Source: Saccharibacillus deserti
GTDB lineage: Bacteria; Bacillota; Bacilli; Paenibacillales; Paenibacillaceae
DNA length: 64,000 nucleotides
Assembly: GCF_013618475.1 (NCBI RefSeq)
Contig: NZ_JABJVN010000007.1
Span: 1-64,000 of the forward strand
Direction: 5' to 3'
Below are positions 1 to 7,868 of this stretch, piece after piece. A program made the translations under genes and the position numbers. The notes beneath the pieces are model-generated. The model was not told the DNA's origin, did not search any database, and was given only the letters and a program-made list of their open reading frames with translations. Each line of letters opens with the position of its first letter. Within the stretch, counting starts at the first letter, position 1.

Positions 1-76
1 TCCCTGATAGCTCAGTTGGTAGAGCACTCGACTGTTAATCGAGTTGTCACAGGTTCGAGTCCTGTTCGGGGAGCCA
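1..76 (+). tRNA. tRNA-Asn (GTT)
   Basis: A full cloverleaf with a 7-bp acceptor stem starting at base 1, anticodon GTT in the loop CTGTTAA, and an encoded CCA. It is the first visible member of the cluster; anything upstream (for example an rRNA operon) lies outside the window. Confidence 0.95.
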
Positions 77-79
77 TAT

Positions 80-170
80 GGAGAGGTGTCCGAGTGGCCG
101 AAGGAGCACGATTGGAAATCGTGTAGGCGTCTAAAGCGTCTCGAGGGTTCGAATCCCTCTCTCTCCGCCA
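80..170 (+). tRNA. tRNA-Ser (GGA)
   Basis: A class II tRNA with a long variable arm, anticodon GGA and an encoded CCA. Only three bases separate it from tRNA-Asn. Confidence 0.95.
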
Positions 171-185
171 TATTTTTTACAGTAA

Positions 186-257
186 GGCCCGTTGGTCAAG
201 GGGTTAAGACACCTCCCTTTCACGGAGGTAACAGGGGTTCGAATCCCCTACGGGTCA
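186..257 (+). tRNA. tRNA-Glu (TTC)
   Basis: Acceptor stem GGCCCGT pairs with ACGGGTC and the anticodon is TTC. The CCA end is not encoded, so it must be added by tRNA nucleotidyltransferase. Confidence 0.95.
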
Positions 258-294
258 TTCTTCTTTTCGAAAGAGAAGAAGCACGAAAAAACAT

Positions 295-323
295 TTGACA
301 TAAGGCTGCTAACATGCTATAAT
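295..323 (+). promoter_or_regulatory. Internal sigma-A promoter of the tRNA cluster
   Basis: TTGACA at 295-300 and TATAAT at 318-323 are separated by exactly 17 bp, and a TGC before the -10 box makes it an extended -10 as well. It sits between tRNA-Glu and tRNA-Val, so the downstream thirteen tRNAs can be transcribed independently of whatever drives the first three. Confidence 0.9.
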
Positions 324-341
324 AGTAAGCGTATGTGAAAT

Positions 342-417
342 GGAGGCTTAGCTCAGCTGGGAGAGCATCTGCCTTACAAGCAGAGGGTCGGGGGTTCGAG
401 CCCCTCAGCCTCCACCA
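342..417 (+). tRNA. tRNA-Val (TAC)
   Basis: Complete cloverleaf with anticodon TAC and encoded CCA. It is the first tRNA downstream of the consensus promoter at 295-323. Confidence 0.95.
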
Positions 418-435
418 TATAGTTATACACTCTGA

Positions 436-509
<74 letters not shown>

Positions 510-528
510 TTGCTTCACCTTATGGCTT

Positions 529-604
529 GGAACCGTGGTGTAGGGGTTAACATGCCTGCCTGTCACGCAGGAGATCGCGGGTTCAAATCCCGTCGGTTCC
601 GCCA
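529..604 (+). tRNA. tRNA-Asp (GTC)
   Basis: Complete cloverleaf with anticodon GTC and an encoded CCA end. Confidence 0.95.
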
Positions 605-651
605 TTTTTATTTCTTCAAATGTTTGTGATCGGGTTGTAGGAAAACTGCGA

Positions 652-727
652 GGCTCGGTAGCTCAGTCGGTAGAGCAAAGGACTGAAAATCCTTGTGTCG
701 GCGGTTCGATTCCGTCCCGAGCCACCA
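652..727 (+). tRNA. tRNA-Phe (GAA)
   Basis: Acceptor stem GGCTCGG pairs with CCGAGCC; anticodon GAA; CCA encoded. Confidence 0.95.
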
Positions 728-762
728 TTTGATAACCAAATATCCACACAATCAACAAATTG

Positions 763-838
<76 letters not shown>

Positions 839-851
839 TTTCTTGAATTGT

Positions 852-936
852 GGAGGCTTAGCGAAGTGGCCAAACGCAGCAGACTGTAAATCTGTTCTCT
901 CTGAGTTCGGTGGTTCGAATCCATCAGCCTCCACCA
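852..936 (+). tRNA. tRNA-Tyr (GTA)
   Basis: A class II tRNA with an extended variable arm, as bacterial tRNA-Tyr has; anticodon GTA; CCA encoded. Confidence 0.95.
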
Positions 937-941
937 GTTAT

Positions 942-1015
942 AGGGGCATAGTTTAAAGGTAGAACAACGGTCTCCAAAACCGTTAGTGTGGGTTCAATTC
1001 CTGCTGCCCCTGCCA
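942..1015 (+). tRNA. tRNA-Trp (CCA)
   Basis: Acceptor AGGGGCA pairs with TGCCCCT; anticodon CCA; encoded 3' CCA. This is the effector species read by the T-box leader of trpS at about 44347-44777. Confidence 0.95.
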
Positions 1016-1056
1016 TAGTAATTTCATATTTAACCCAAAGATTCATTTTGTATTTT

Positions 1057-1130
1057 GGCGGTCGTGGCGAAGGGGTTAACGCATCGGACTGTGACTCCGA
1101 CATTCGCGGGTTCAATTCCCGTCGATCGCC
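1057..1130 (+). tRNA. tRNA-His (GTG)
   Basis: Anticodon GTG. An extra G at 1057 faces the C discriminator at 1130, the G-1:C73 pair recognised by histidyl-tRNA synthetase. CCA is not encoded. Confidence 0.95.
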
Positions 1131-1141
1131 CTTTTCTTTTT

Positions 1142-1216
1142 TGGGGGTTAGCCAAGCGGTAAGGCAACGGACTTTGACTCCGTCACGCATAGGTTCAAAT
1201 CCTATACCCCCAGCCA
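1142..1216 (+). tRNA. tRNA-Gln (TTG)
   Basis: Acceptor TGGGGGT pairs with ACCCCCA; anticodon TTG; CCA encoded. Confidence 0.95.
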
Positions 1217-1233
1217 TTTTTATTAGTTTTTGA

Positions 1234-1308
1234 GCGGACGTGGCTCAGCGGTAGAGCATCGCCTTGCCAAGGCGAGGGTCGCGGGTTCGATTCCCGTCGT
1301 CCGCTCCA
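1234..1308 (+). tRNA. tRNA-Gly (GCC)
   Basis: Complete cloverleaf with anticodon GCC and encoded CCA. Confidence 0.95.
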
Positions 1309-1320
1309 TTTTTATTTTAT

Positions 1321-1394
1321 GGCGCCATAGCCAAGTGGTAAGGCACAGCTCTGCAAAAGCTCTACCCCCAGTTCGAATCTGGGTGGCGCCTCCA
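1321..1394 (+). tRNA. tRNA-Cys (GCA)
   Basis: Acceptor GGCGCCA pairs with TGGCGCC; anticodon GCA; CCA encoded. Confidence 0.95.
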
Positions 1395-1416
1395 GTTTTA
1401 TTTTAAGAGAAAGTTT

Positions 1417-1490
1417 GTGCCCTTAGCTCAGCTGGATAGAGCGTTTGACTACGAATCAAAAGGCCAGGAGTTCGAATCTCTTAGGGCACG
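1417..1490 (+). tRNA. tRNA-Arg (ACG)
   Basis: Acceptor GTGCCCT pairs with AGGGCAC. Anticodon ACG, whose first base would be edited to inosine by TadA to read CGN codons. CCA is not encoded. Confidence 0.95.
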
Positions 1491-1500
1491 TTTTATATTT

Positions 1501-1579
1501 GCCGGCGTGGCGGAATGGCAGACGCGCTCGACTCAAAATCGAGTGGGAAACCGTGGAGGTTCGAGTCCTCTCGCCGGTA
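1501..1579 (+). tRNA. tRNA-Leu (CAA)
   Basis: Anticodon CAA lies between perfect CTCGA/TCGAG stem arms. The variable arm is short for a class II tRNA (total 79 nt). CCA is not encoded. It is the last tRNA before the cluster terminator. Confidence 0.92.
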
Positions 1580-1590
1580 TACTATAACGA

Positions 1591-1619
1591 AGAACCTGCA
1601 TTTTGCAGGTTCTTTTTTT
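1591..1619 (+). terminator. Terminator of the tRNA cluster
   Basis: Arms AGAACCTGC and GCAGGTTCT (9 bp) with a 5-nt loop are followed by a run of T. It starts 12 bases after tRNA-Leu and closes the cluster. Confidence 0.9.
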
Positions 1620-1657
1620 GTTATAATACAAAGAATATAAGGAAAGGAGCAGAGTTT

Positions 1658-2407
1658 ATGTGGAAAGCCGCAGAGCGGAACCCCGGAGAAAACGGGAAAG
1701 ATTATGCTTATCGGGTAATTCGTCAGAATATTATGGATTTGACGCTGGCCCCCGGTTTGGCTGTCAGTGAGATCGATTTGGCGGCTGCGCTTCAGCTTTC
1801 CCGAACACCGGTCCGGGAAGTCATGTCCAGGCTGAAAGAGGAATACCTGGTAGAGGTGATTCCGCAGGTCGGCACCTACATTTCCAAGATTCATGCACAG
1901 CTGATCGAAGAAGCGGCTTTTATGCGTTTTACGTTGGAAAAAGAAGTGCTGCTGCTTGCCTGTGAAAGTTTCCCTTTGAACCTCCTGTCGGATATGCAGC
2001 GAAATGTAGAAATGCAGCAAAAGAAGGTAGAAAAACTTTCTGCGGGTGCGGCTGCTTTTCACTATTTGGATAATGAGTTTCACCGGCTGCTTTTTCGGGG
2101 ATGCGGAAAAGAACAGGTGTGGAACGCGGTTACCCGGCTGAGCACACACTACAATCGGATGAGACTGTTGTTCGAGACGGAGCATCCGGCTGAAGCCGCG
2201 ATCCGGCAGCATATAGAGTGGATGGCTCTGATTGCCGGCGGGCAGCGGGAGGCCGTTGAATCGGCTGTCTATAGTCATATCCTAGAGCCTATTCTTCATT
2301 GGAAAACCCTGTTGGGGGACGAGCGCTATAAAAGTTATTTCAAGTCTTCCCATGGTTTTGAGATTTCCTCTTCGTCAAACGGTGTTTTTACAAGGAATGA
2401 AGACTGA
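1658..2407 (+). CDS. GntR-family regulator with FCD domain
   Basis: A 249-residue DNA-binding repressor-type protein. Residues about 10-75 form a winged helix (LSRTPVREVMSRL is the recognition region) and residues about 85-230 form an all-helical FCD ligand domain with the family's Asp/His positions (DNEFHRLLF, then later His residues). The ATG at 1658 was chosen because GGAAAGGAGC lies just upstream and earlier in-frame starts run back through tRNA genes. It directly precedes the uxuA-like and reductase genes, and a palindrome overlapping their promoter (2491-2504) is its likely operator. By analogy with UxuR/ExuR-type FCD regulators it probably senses a hexuronate intermediate; the ligand is inference. 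Confidence 0.85.
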   Translation: MWKAAERNPGENGKDYAYRVIRQNIMDLTLAPGLAVSEIDLAAALQLSRTPVREVMSRLKEEYLVEVIPQVGTYISKIHAQLIEEAAFMRFTLEKEVLLLACESFPLNLLSDMQRNVEMQQKKVEKLSAGAAAFHYLDNEFHRLLFRGCGKEQVWNAVTRLSTHYNRMRLLFETEHPAEAAIRQHIEWMALIAGGQREAVESAVYSHILEPILHWKTLLGDERYKSYFKSSHGFEISSSSNGVFTRNED

Positions 2408-2477
2408 GGCGGCCGTCCAAGTGCGGGTCTGTCGTCGACAGCGAACCGGAGAAGCGCAGCAGTGAGGGATCGAACTC

Positions 2478-2506
2478 TTGCAGGATTTAAACTGGCATGC
2501 TAGTAT
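2478..2506 (+). promoter_or_regulatory. uxuA promoter with overlapping GntR-type operator
   Basis: TTGCAG (2478-2483), 17 bp, TAGTAT (2501-2506). The spacer and -10 box contain the near-perfect palindrome ACTGGCATGCTAGT (2491-2504), of the length and symmetry bound by FCD-type GntR repressors. Its position over the promoter suggests repression by the regulator encoded just upstream. Confidence 0.6.
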
Positions 2507-2544
2507 TCCAGTAAATCCGATTTTGGTATAGGGAGGGATAAGGG

Positions 2545-3603
2545 GTGGAAATGACGTTTCGCTGGTATGGCGACGAAGATCCGGTCAAACTGGAATACAT
2601 CGCGCAGATTCCCGGTATGAAAGGGATCGTAAGCGCAATTTACGACGTGCCGGTTGGCGAAGTATGGCCGATTGAGAATATTCAACAACTGAAGAAGAAG
2701 GTTGAGGAAGTCGGACTTCGTTTAGCAGTTATTGAAAGCGTTCCCGTTCATGAAGACATCAAGTTGGGACTGCCTGGACGGGAGCGTTATATTGAGAACT
2801 ATATCCAGACGCTTCGCAATCTTGGAGAAGAAGGAATCCCGCTAGTCTGTTACAATTTTATGCCGGTATTCGATTGGACCCGTTCGGACCTCGAGTTTGA
2901 ACTGCCCGACGGGTCGACTACGCTGATCTACGAAGAAGAAACGATTCGCCGAATGGATCCCAAGCTTGGCGAATTGGCGCTGCCCGGTTGGGATACTTCT
3001 TACGGAGAAGGCGGATTGGGGCATCTGCTGGAGCAGTATGAACAGGTTGATGAAGAACGGTTGTGGGAGAACCTGGCCTATTTTATCGAACGCATTATTC
3101 CGGCTGCCGAAGAGAGCGGAGTCAAGATGGCTATTCATCCGGATGATCCGCCCTGGCCGATCTTCGGGCTGCCGCGGATCATCACGAATCGGACTAATCT
3201 GGAACGGTTTCTGAATCTCCACGAATCTCCTTATCATGGTCTGACGCTTTGTTCCGGTTCGCTGGGCTGCGATCCAAGAAACGATTTTGTCGAAATGGTG
3301 CGTTACTTCGGGGGAGTTCGCAATCGGGTACATTTTGCACATTTGAGAAACGTCAAGATTACCGGCGACAAGTCGTTCCATGAATCGGGTCATTTGTCCG
3401 AGAACGGCTCGCTCGATTTCTATGAGATCGTCAAAGCCTATACCGATTACGGCTTCGACGGACCGTTTCGTTCCGACCATGGACGGATGATCTGGGGAGA
3501 GACCGGCCGAGCCGGTTACGGATTGTACGATCGGGCGCTGGGAGCGGTCTACATCAACGGATTGGCGGAAGCGGCGAGCAAAGCCAAAGCGCAGCAGAAT
3601 TAA
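2545..3603 (+). CDS. uxuA: Mannonate dehydratase
   Basis: Dehydrates D-mannonate to 2-keto-3-deoxygluconate in cytoplasmic hexuronate catabolism. The 352-residue TIM barrel has the family's N-terminus (MEMTFRWYG) and candidate metal ligands His198 (IHPDDPPW), Cys236, His263 and Asp311/His312 (RSDHGR). The GTG start at 2545 is preceded by GGGAGG at good spacing and gives the usual UxuA N-terminus; the ATG two codons later is an alternative. A GntR gene precedes it and a fructuronate reductase follows 95 bp later, so the pair covers fructuronate to KDG. No uxaC, kdgK or kdgA is visible in the window. Confidence 0.93.
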   Translation: MEMTFRWYGDEDPVKLEYIAQIPGMKGIVSAIYDVPVGEVWPIENIQQLKKKVEEVGLRLAVIESVPVHEDIKLGLPGRERYIENYIQTLRNLGEEGIPLVCYNFMPVFDWTRSDLEFELPDGSTTLIYEEETIRRMDPKLGELALPGWDTSYGEGGLGHLLEQYEQVDEERLWENLAYFIERIIPAAEESGVKMAIHPDDPPWPIFGLPRIITNRTNLERFLNLHESPYHGLTLCSGSLGCDPRNDFVEMVRYFGGVRNRVHFAHLRNVKITGDKSFHESGHLSENGSLDFYEIVKAYTDYGFDGPFRSDHGRMIWGETGRAGYGLYDRALGAVYINGLAEAASKAKAQQN

Positions 3604-3698
3604 AGTCAGAACGACATTCCGGCGGGGCAGAGTACAAGAGTATCCGACAAACGAACTGCTGGATGAACGAAGACATACGCCGAAGGGACGAAGCGTAA

Positions 3699-4559
3699 AT
3701 GGGAAAGTTACCGTTTCATATTGACCTGAGCGGAAAAGTGGCTGTAGTGACCGGAGGAACAGGAGTGCTGTGCTCCGGGTTTGTGGATGCACTGGCGGAA
3801 TGCGGCGCAGCGGTTGCCGTACTGAGCCGGAATCCCGAAGAAGCGGAAGCCAAAGCGCGGGAGGTCGAAGCCAAAGGCGGCCGGGCGATCGGAGTAGCGG
3901 CCGATGTGCTCGACAAAACGGCACTCCAAGCGGCACACGCACGGATTCTGGCCGAGCTGGGTCCCTGCGACATTTTGGTCAATGGAGCGGGCGGCAATCA
4001 TCCGGGGGCTACCACGACGGAAGAATACTGGGAACCCGGCAGTTCCGCAGAACAGGGCGACAAGCACGTCGGTTTTTTTGATCTCGAGACGGAAGGCCTA
4101 CAGTTTGTACTCAATGTCAACTTCCTGGGAACGCTGCTCCCCTGCCAGGAATTCGCACCGGATATGGCAGGGAAAAAAGGCGCTGCAATCGTCAATATTT
4201 CTTCGATGAACGCCTATACCCCGCTGACCAAAATTCCGGCATACAGCGGAGCCAAAGCGGCGGTAAGCAATTTTACGCAGTGGCTGGCTGTACACTTTTC
4301 CAAAGCGGGAATCCGGGTCAACGCGATCGCCCCCGGTTTCTTCCTGACGGCGCAAAATGAAAAGCTGCTCAAGCAGGAAGACGGGACACTGACGCAGCGA
4401 TCATCCAAAATTCTGAACAGTACCCCGATGGGCCGGTTTGGCGAAGCGCATGAATTGGTCGGCACGCTGCTGTTTCTGGTCAGCGAAGAGGCGGCAAGCT
4501 TCGTCAATGGAGTCATTATTCCGGTAGACGGCGCTTTCTCGGCTTATTCGGGTGTATGA
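3699..4559 (+). CDS. SDR D-fructuronate reductase (D-mannonate oxidoreductase)
   Basis: A 286-residue short-chain dehydrogenase of the YjmF/UxuB-like SDR type, which interconverts D-fructuronate and D-mannonate with NAD(P)H. The Rossmann motif begins at Thr18 (TGGTGVLC), NAG-type NGAGG is at about 95-99, the catalytic serine lies in NISSM (166-170) and YSGAK gives Tyr182 and Lys186. Cys25 stands where this family normally has Gly in the cofactor loop. It follows uxuA in the same orientation, which supports the substrate assignment; without that context it could be another sugar-acid SDR. A terminator follows at 4643. Confidence 0.82.
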   Translation: MGKLPFHIDLSGKVAVVTGGTGVLCSGFVDALAECGAAVAVLSRNPEEAEAKAREVEAKGGRAIGVAADVLDKTALQAAHARILAELGPCDILVNGAGGNHPGATTTEEYWEPGSSAEQGDKHVGFFDLETEGLQFVLNVNFLGTLLPCQEFAPDMAGKKGAAIVNISSMNAYTPLTKIPAYSGAKAAVSNFTQWLAVHFSKAGIRVNAIAPGFFLTAQNEKLLKQEDGTLTQRSSKILNSTPMGRFGEAHELVGTLLFLVSEEAASFVNGVIIPVDGAFSAYSGV

Positions 4560-4642
4560 AGCCGCGCAAAATGCAATTTTACACTTAAGCGCTTTGAGAA
4601 GCAGAAGGTATGAACGGAAATGAAGTGAATCTGTAAGTAGCC

Positions 4643-4692
4643 GGCCCCCAAAATCGAAGCCCTGACAGGATTTCGGTTTTGGAGGCCTTTTT
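4643..4692 (+). terminator. Terminator after the fructuronate reductase
   Basis: Arms around CCAAAATCGAA and TTCGGTTTTGG, extended by GGCC/GGCC, are followed by TTTTT. It separates this operon from the convergent AraC gene. Confidence 0.75.
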
Positions 4693-4756
4693 GCTGGGAC
4701 GTCGGAGATCAACTTTAGGCCGCGCACGCTGCCGGCTGCTTGCCGACCTCACCACC

Positions 4757-5629
4757 CTATCGGGTACTGTTGCGATAAGCGCTGGGCGAGACACCGGTTG
4801 TTTTTTTGAATGTGCGGGAAAAGTGGGCCAGATCCATGCCGACACGATCCGCGATCAGCGAGATCCCCATATCACTCGAAATAAGCAGCCGTCGAGCCAG
4901 TTCGATACGCTTGTGCTGAACATAGTTCATAGGCGTGGTACCCATTTTTTTTTTGAAATAGGGGATAAAATAATTGGGATGAAGATGCACGATTTCCGCG
5001 AGGTTTTCGACTTCGAGCGATTTGTCCAGCCGGGCGTCGATATATTCGAGCACCGCAGCCAGTTTGCCCCGTTCGCTCTCTTGGATAAACCGGTCCATAA
5101 ACCCGTCTTCGCCGCTTTGTTCCAAACAATGCGCGAGCAGCTGAAGCAGACAGGCTTTGACACGCAGGGCGGCGAAAGGTCCCGGATGCTCGGAGTGCTC
5201 GATCATTTCCCGGAATAGGGCTTCGATTGCCTGCGGATCGGCGGCATCGGCCAAGTGAAAAAAGGAGCCTGCCCGAAAAAGCGGCCATCCGCCGATTTTG
5301 GCATCAAAATGGCAGAAGTAACGCGAATACGGATTCTCCGGCGGAGTGAATCGGGTCTGAACGGCTCCCGCAGGCATAATGAACAGCTGGCCGGCACGAG
5401 GTTCGTAGCGAATCCCGTCCAGCGTAACCGCTCCTTCGCCTTCAGTCAGATAGTAGAGGCGATTGAAAGACGGTTTCTCCTGCGGAGCGTTCCAACCGTA
5501 ATAACCCGCACGATAAAAAGCATGGGAGACATGCACCGTCAAATTTTCCAACAGGCGGCCAATCGTATCGGTGCGAAAATGGGATTCCGACTCGGGTTCA
5601 ACCTTGCCGGTTCGTGAGTAAGAACGCAT
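4757..5629 (-). CDS. AraC-family transcriptional regulator
   Basis: A 290-residue regulator with an N-terminal cupin-like sugar-sensing half (GRLLYYLTEG-type beta-strands, a PxAGQLFIMPAG segment) and a C-terminal double helix-turn-helix of about 100 residues ending in the conserved FSRTFKKTTGVSPSAYR. The ATG at 5629 was chosen over one 15 codons upstream because AGAGAGGG sits just before it. It is transcribed divergently from the oxidoreductase/isomerase cluster at 5806-10021, which it probably activates in response to a sugar. The inducer cannot be read from sequence. Confidence 0.85.
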   Translation of the reverse strand: MRSYSRTGKVEPESESHFRTDTIGRLLENLTVHVSHAFYRAGYYGWNAPQEKPSFNRLYYLTEGEGAVTLDGIRYEPRAGQLFIMPAGAVQTRFTPPENPYSRYFCHFDAKIGGWPLFRAGSFFHLADAADPQAIEALFREMIEHSEHPGPFAALRVKACLLQLLAHCLEQSGEDGFMDRFIQESERGKLAAVLEYIDARLDKSLEVENLAEIVHLHPNYFIPYFKKKMGTTPMNYVQHKRIELARRLLISSDMGISLIADRVGMDLAHFSRTFKKTTGVSPSAYRNSTR

Positions 5630-5656
5630 CCAATCCCTCTCTTTCCGTAAAGTTTC

Positions 5657-5685
5657 ATTATCCGCAGTATACACCTTTTTAGCAA
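5657..5685 (-). promoter_or_regulatory. Candidate promoter of the AraC gene
   Basis: On the minus strand TTGCTA (5685-5680), a 17-bp spacer and GATAAT (5662-5657) precede the AraC start by about 30 bases. The 176-bp divergent region presumably also holds the promoter of the oxidoreductase operon; TTGGAC/TATTCA at 5699-5726 is a weak candidate. Confidence 0.5.
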
Positions 5686-5805
5686 AAACACCTTAGTTTT
5701 GGACAAAAAGTTCTTAATCCTATTCATGTTCTTCGGCATCCGGCTGCGTTATTCTCAAAGAGATATGAGGCTCGGACCACAGCCGTCAACGATGGAGGGA
5801 TAGAT

Positions 5806-6996
5806 ATGGAAACGAACAAAAAAGCAGAAGTGAGATTCGGCATTATCGGAATCGGCAATATGGGCAGCGCCCATGCGCACAGTCTCATCGAACGGATTGA
5901 CGGGGCTGTCCTGACCGCCGTATGCGATCTGCGGCAGGAAAGGCTGGATTGGGCGGCACAGGCACTGCCCGGAAGCGTCAAACGCTACTCGGAACCGAAA
6001 GAGCTGATGCGCTCGGGAGAGATCGACGCGGTGCTGATTGCGACGCCTCATTACGACCATCCGACTCTTGCGGTGGAAGCGTTTCAATACGGGCTGCACG
6101 TGCTGATCGAGAAGCCGGCCGGCGTATATACCAAAGCGGTCCGCCAGATGAATGAAGCTGCAGCGAAAGCCTCGGAGTCGGGTCTGGTATTCGGGATCAT
6201 GTACAATCAGCGGACCAATCCCCTTTACCGCAAACTGCGCGATCTGGTGCAAGCCGGAGAACTGGGCGAGATCCGCCGGACCAACTGGATCATTACCAAC
6301 TGGTACCGTTCGCAGAGCTATTACGATTCCGGCGGCTGGCGGGCAACCTGGGAAGGCGAAGGCGGCGGCGTGCTGTTGAACCAGGATCCGCATCAGCTTG
6401 ATTTGTGGCAGTGGACAACGGGGATGATGCCGCAGCGGATCAGAGCTTTTTGCAGCTTCGGAAAAAAACGCAATATCGAAGTGGAAGACGACGTCACCGC
6501 TTATGTGGAATATGAGAATGGAGCTACCGGATTGTTCGTCACGACGGTCGGCGAAGCGCCGGGCACGAACCGCTTCGAGATTTCGGGAGATAACGGCAAA
6601 ATCGTGATCGAAGACGATAAACTCACGTTCTGGAGACTGCGGACGCCGGAACCGGAATTTAATGCGACTTACAAAGGCGGGTTCGGAGAACCGGAATGCT
6701 GGAAATGCGAAGTGCCGGTCGAAAGTGGAGGAGGCGCGCAGCACGAAGGCATTCTGAATAATTTTACCCGCGCGATCCGTTTCGGAGAAAAGCTGATTGC
6801 CCCGGGCGAAGAAGGCATCCGCGGATTGACCCTGTCGAATGCCATGCATTTGTCGAGTTGGACAGACGACTGGGTCGAACTTCCGATTGACGAAGAAGCG
6901 TACTTGGCGAAATTGAACGAGCGGATCGAACAGTCGACTTTCGTCAAAAAAACGGGCACGGAAGCGACGCTGAACGTATCGGGTACGCACGGGTAA
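5806..6996 (+). CDS. Gfo/Idh/MocA-family oxidoreductase
   Basis: A 396-residue NAD(P)-dependent sugar or polyol dehydrogenase. The Rossmann glycines are in GIIGIGNMG (12-20), the family's EKP motif is Glu102-Pro104, and the substrate-side motif GGGVLLNQDPHQLD carries His196. The ATG at 5806 follows a GGAGGG site. It opens a four-gene run (oxidoreductase, TIM-barrel isomerase, two more oxidoreductases) divergent from an AraC gene. Relatives act on myo-inositol, 1,5-anhydrosugars, 3-ketoglycosides and others, so the substrate stays open. The C-terminal 30 residues are polar and poorly structured in appearance. Confidence 0.85.
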   Translation: METNKKAEVRFGIIGIGNMGSAHAHSLIERIDGAVLTAVCDLRQERLDWAAQALPGSVKRYSEPKELMRSGEIDAVLIATPHYDHPTLAVEAFQYGLHVLIEKPAGVYTKAVRQMNEAAAKASESGLVFGIMYNQRTNPLYRKLRDLVQAGELGEIRRTNWIITNWYRSQSYYDSGGWRATWEGEGGGVLLNQDPHQLDLWQWTTGMMPQRIRAFCSFGKKRNIEVEDDVTAYVEYENGATGLFVTTVGEAPGTNRFEISGDNGKIVIEDDKLTFWRLRTPEPEFNATYKGGFGEPECWKCEVPVESGGGAQHEGILNNFTRAIRFGEKLIAPGEEGIRGLTLSNAMHLSSWTDDWVELPIDEEAYLAKLNERIEQSTFVKKTGTEATLNVSGTHG

Positions 6997-7051
6997 GCAA
7001 AGTCGTTTGATAAACGGCAGGAAGAGTCGAACACGGGGAGGCGAAAATCCG

Positions 7052-7834
7052 ATGAAAAGATCGACGATTGCCGCGCAGATGTATACGTTTCGGGAACAGG
7101 CACAGACGGAAGAAGGACTGGCGGACACTTTTGGGAAGCTGAAAAAAATAGGCTACGACGCGGTGCAGGTATCGGGGATCGGTCCGATCGACCCGCGCCG
7201 GGTGAAAGAACTCGCCCTGCGGCACGATCTGGCGATCTGCGCCACGCATATTCCGTACGACCGGCTGACCGGAGAACTTCGGGCGGTCGCGGAGCAGCAT
7301 CGGCTGTGGGATTGCAAATACGTCGGGCTCGGCATGGTGCCGGACCGGTACCGCGGCAGCGCGGAAGGCTACCGGACGTTCGCGAAGGAAGCTTCGGAAA
7401 TCGGGCGGCGGCTTAAACAAGAGTATGATCTGCAGTTCGTGTATCACAATCATCAGATCGAATTCGAACAATACGAAGGCAAAACCGCAATGGATATTCT
7501 GCTGGAAGACAGCGATCCGGAAGCCTTCGGGTTCGAGCTGGACATGTACTGGGTACAGGCGGGCGGCGGCGATCCGGCGCATTGGGCGCATAAGGTCAAA
7601 GGGCGGATGCAGGTGGTCCATCTCAAGGATATGCAGATCGTGGACGGACAGGCCGTTTTTGCGGAAGTGGGACACGGGAACATGAATTATCCGGCCATCA
7701 TCGAAGCCTGCCGGGCGACCGGGGTGGAATGGTATGTCGTCGAGCAGGACGTCTGCCGGCGCGATCCGTTCGAAAGCGTGAAGATGAGTCTGGATTACCT
7801 GCATGAGCTGTTGGAGCGGGAGAAAACGATGTAA
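7052..7834 (+). CDS. Sugar phosphate isomerase/epimerase (xylose isomerase-like TIM barrel)
   Basis: A 260-residue AP-endonuclease-2/IolE-like TIM barrel. Metal-binding acidic and histidine residues appear in the usual places: YHNHQIEFE, FELDMYW, VVHLKD and a C-terminal VVEQD. The start at 7052 (MKRSTIAAQMYTF) matches the typical N-terminus and is preceded by GGGGAGG; the frame is open further upstream but without a ribosome site. It lies 55 bp after one oxidoreductase and 34 bp before the next, so it is probably co-transcribed. Such pairs often convert a 3-keto sugar or inosose made by the oxidoreductase; the exact reaction is unknown. Confidence 0.82.
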   Translation: MKRSTIAAQMYTFREQAQTEEGLADTFGKLKKIGYDAVQVSGIGPIDPRRVKELALRHDLAICATHIPYDRLTGELRAVAEQHRLWDCKYVGLGMVPDRYRGSAEGYRTFAKEASEIGRRLKQEYDLQFVYHNHQIEFEQYEGKTAMDILLEDSDPEAFGFELDMYWVQAGGGDPAHWAHKVKGRMQVVHLKDMQIVDGQAVFAEVGHGNMNYPAIIEACRATGVEWYVVEQDVCRRDPFESVKMSLDYLHELLEREKTM

Positions 7835-7868
7835 GGACGAACAGGAACCGGAAAGGGCGGGACAAACC

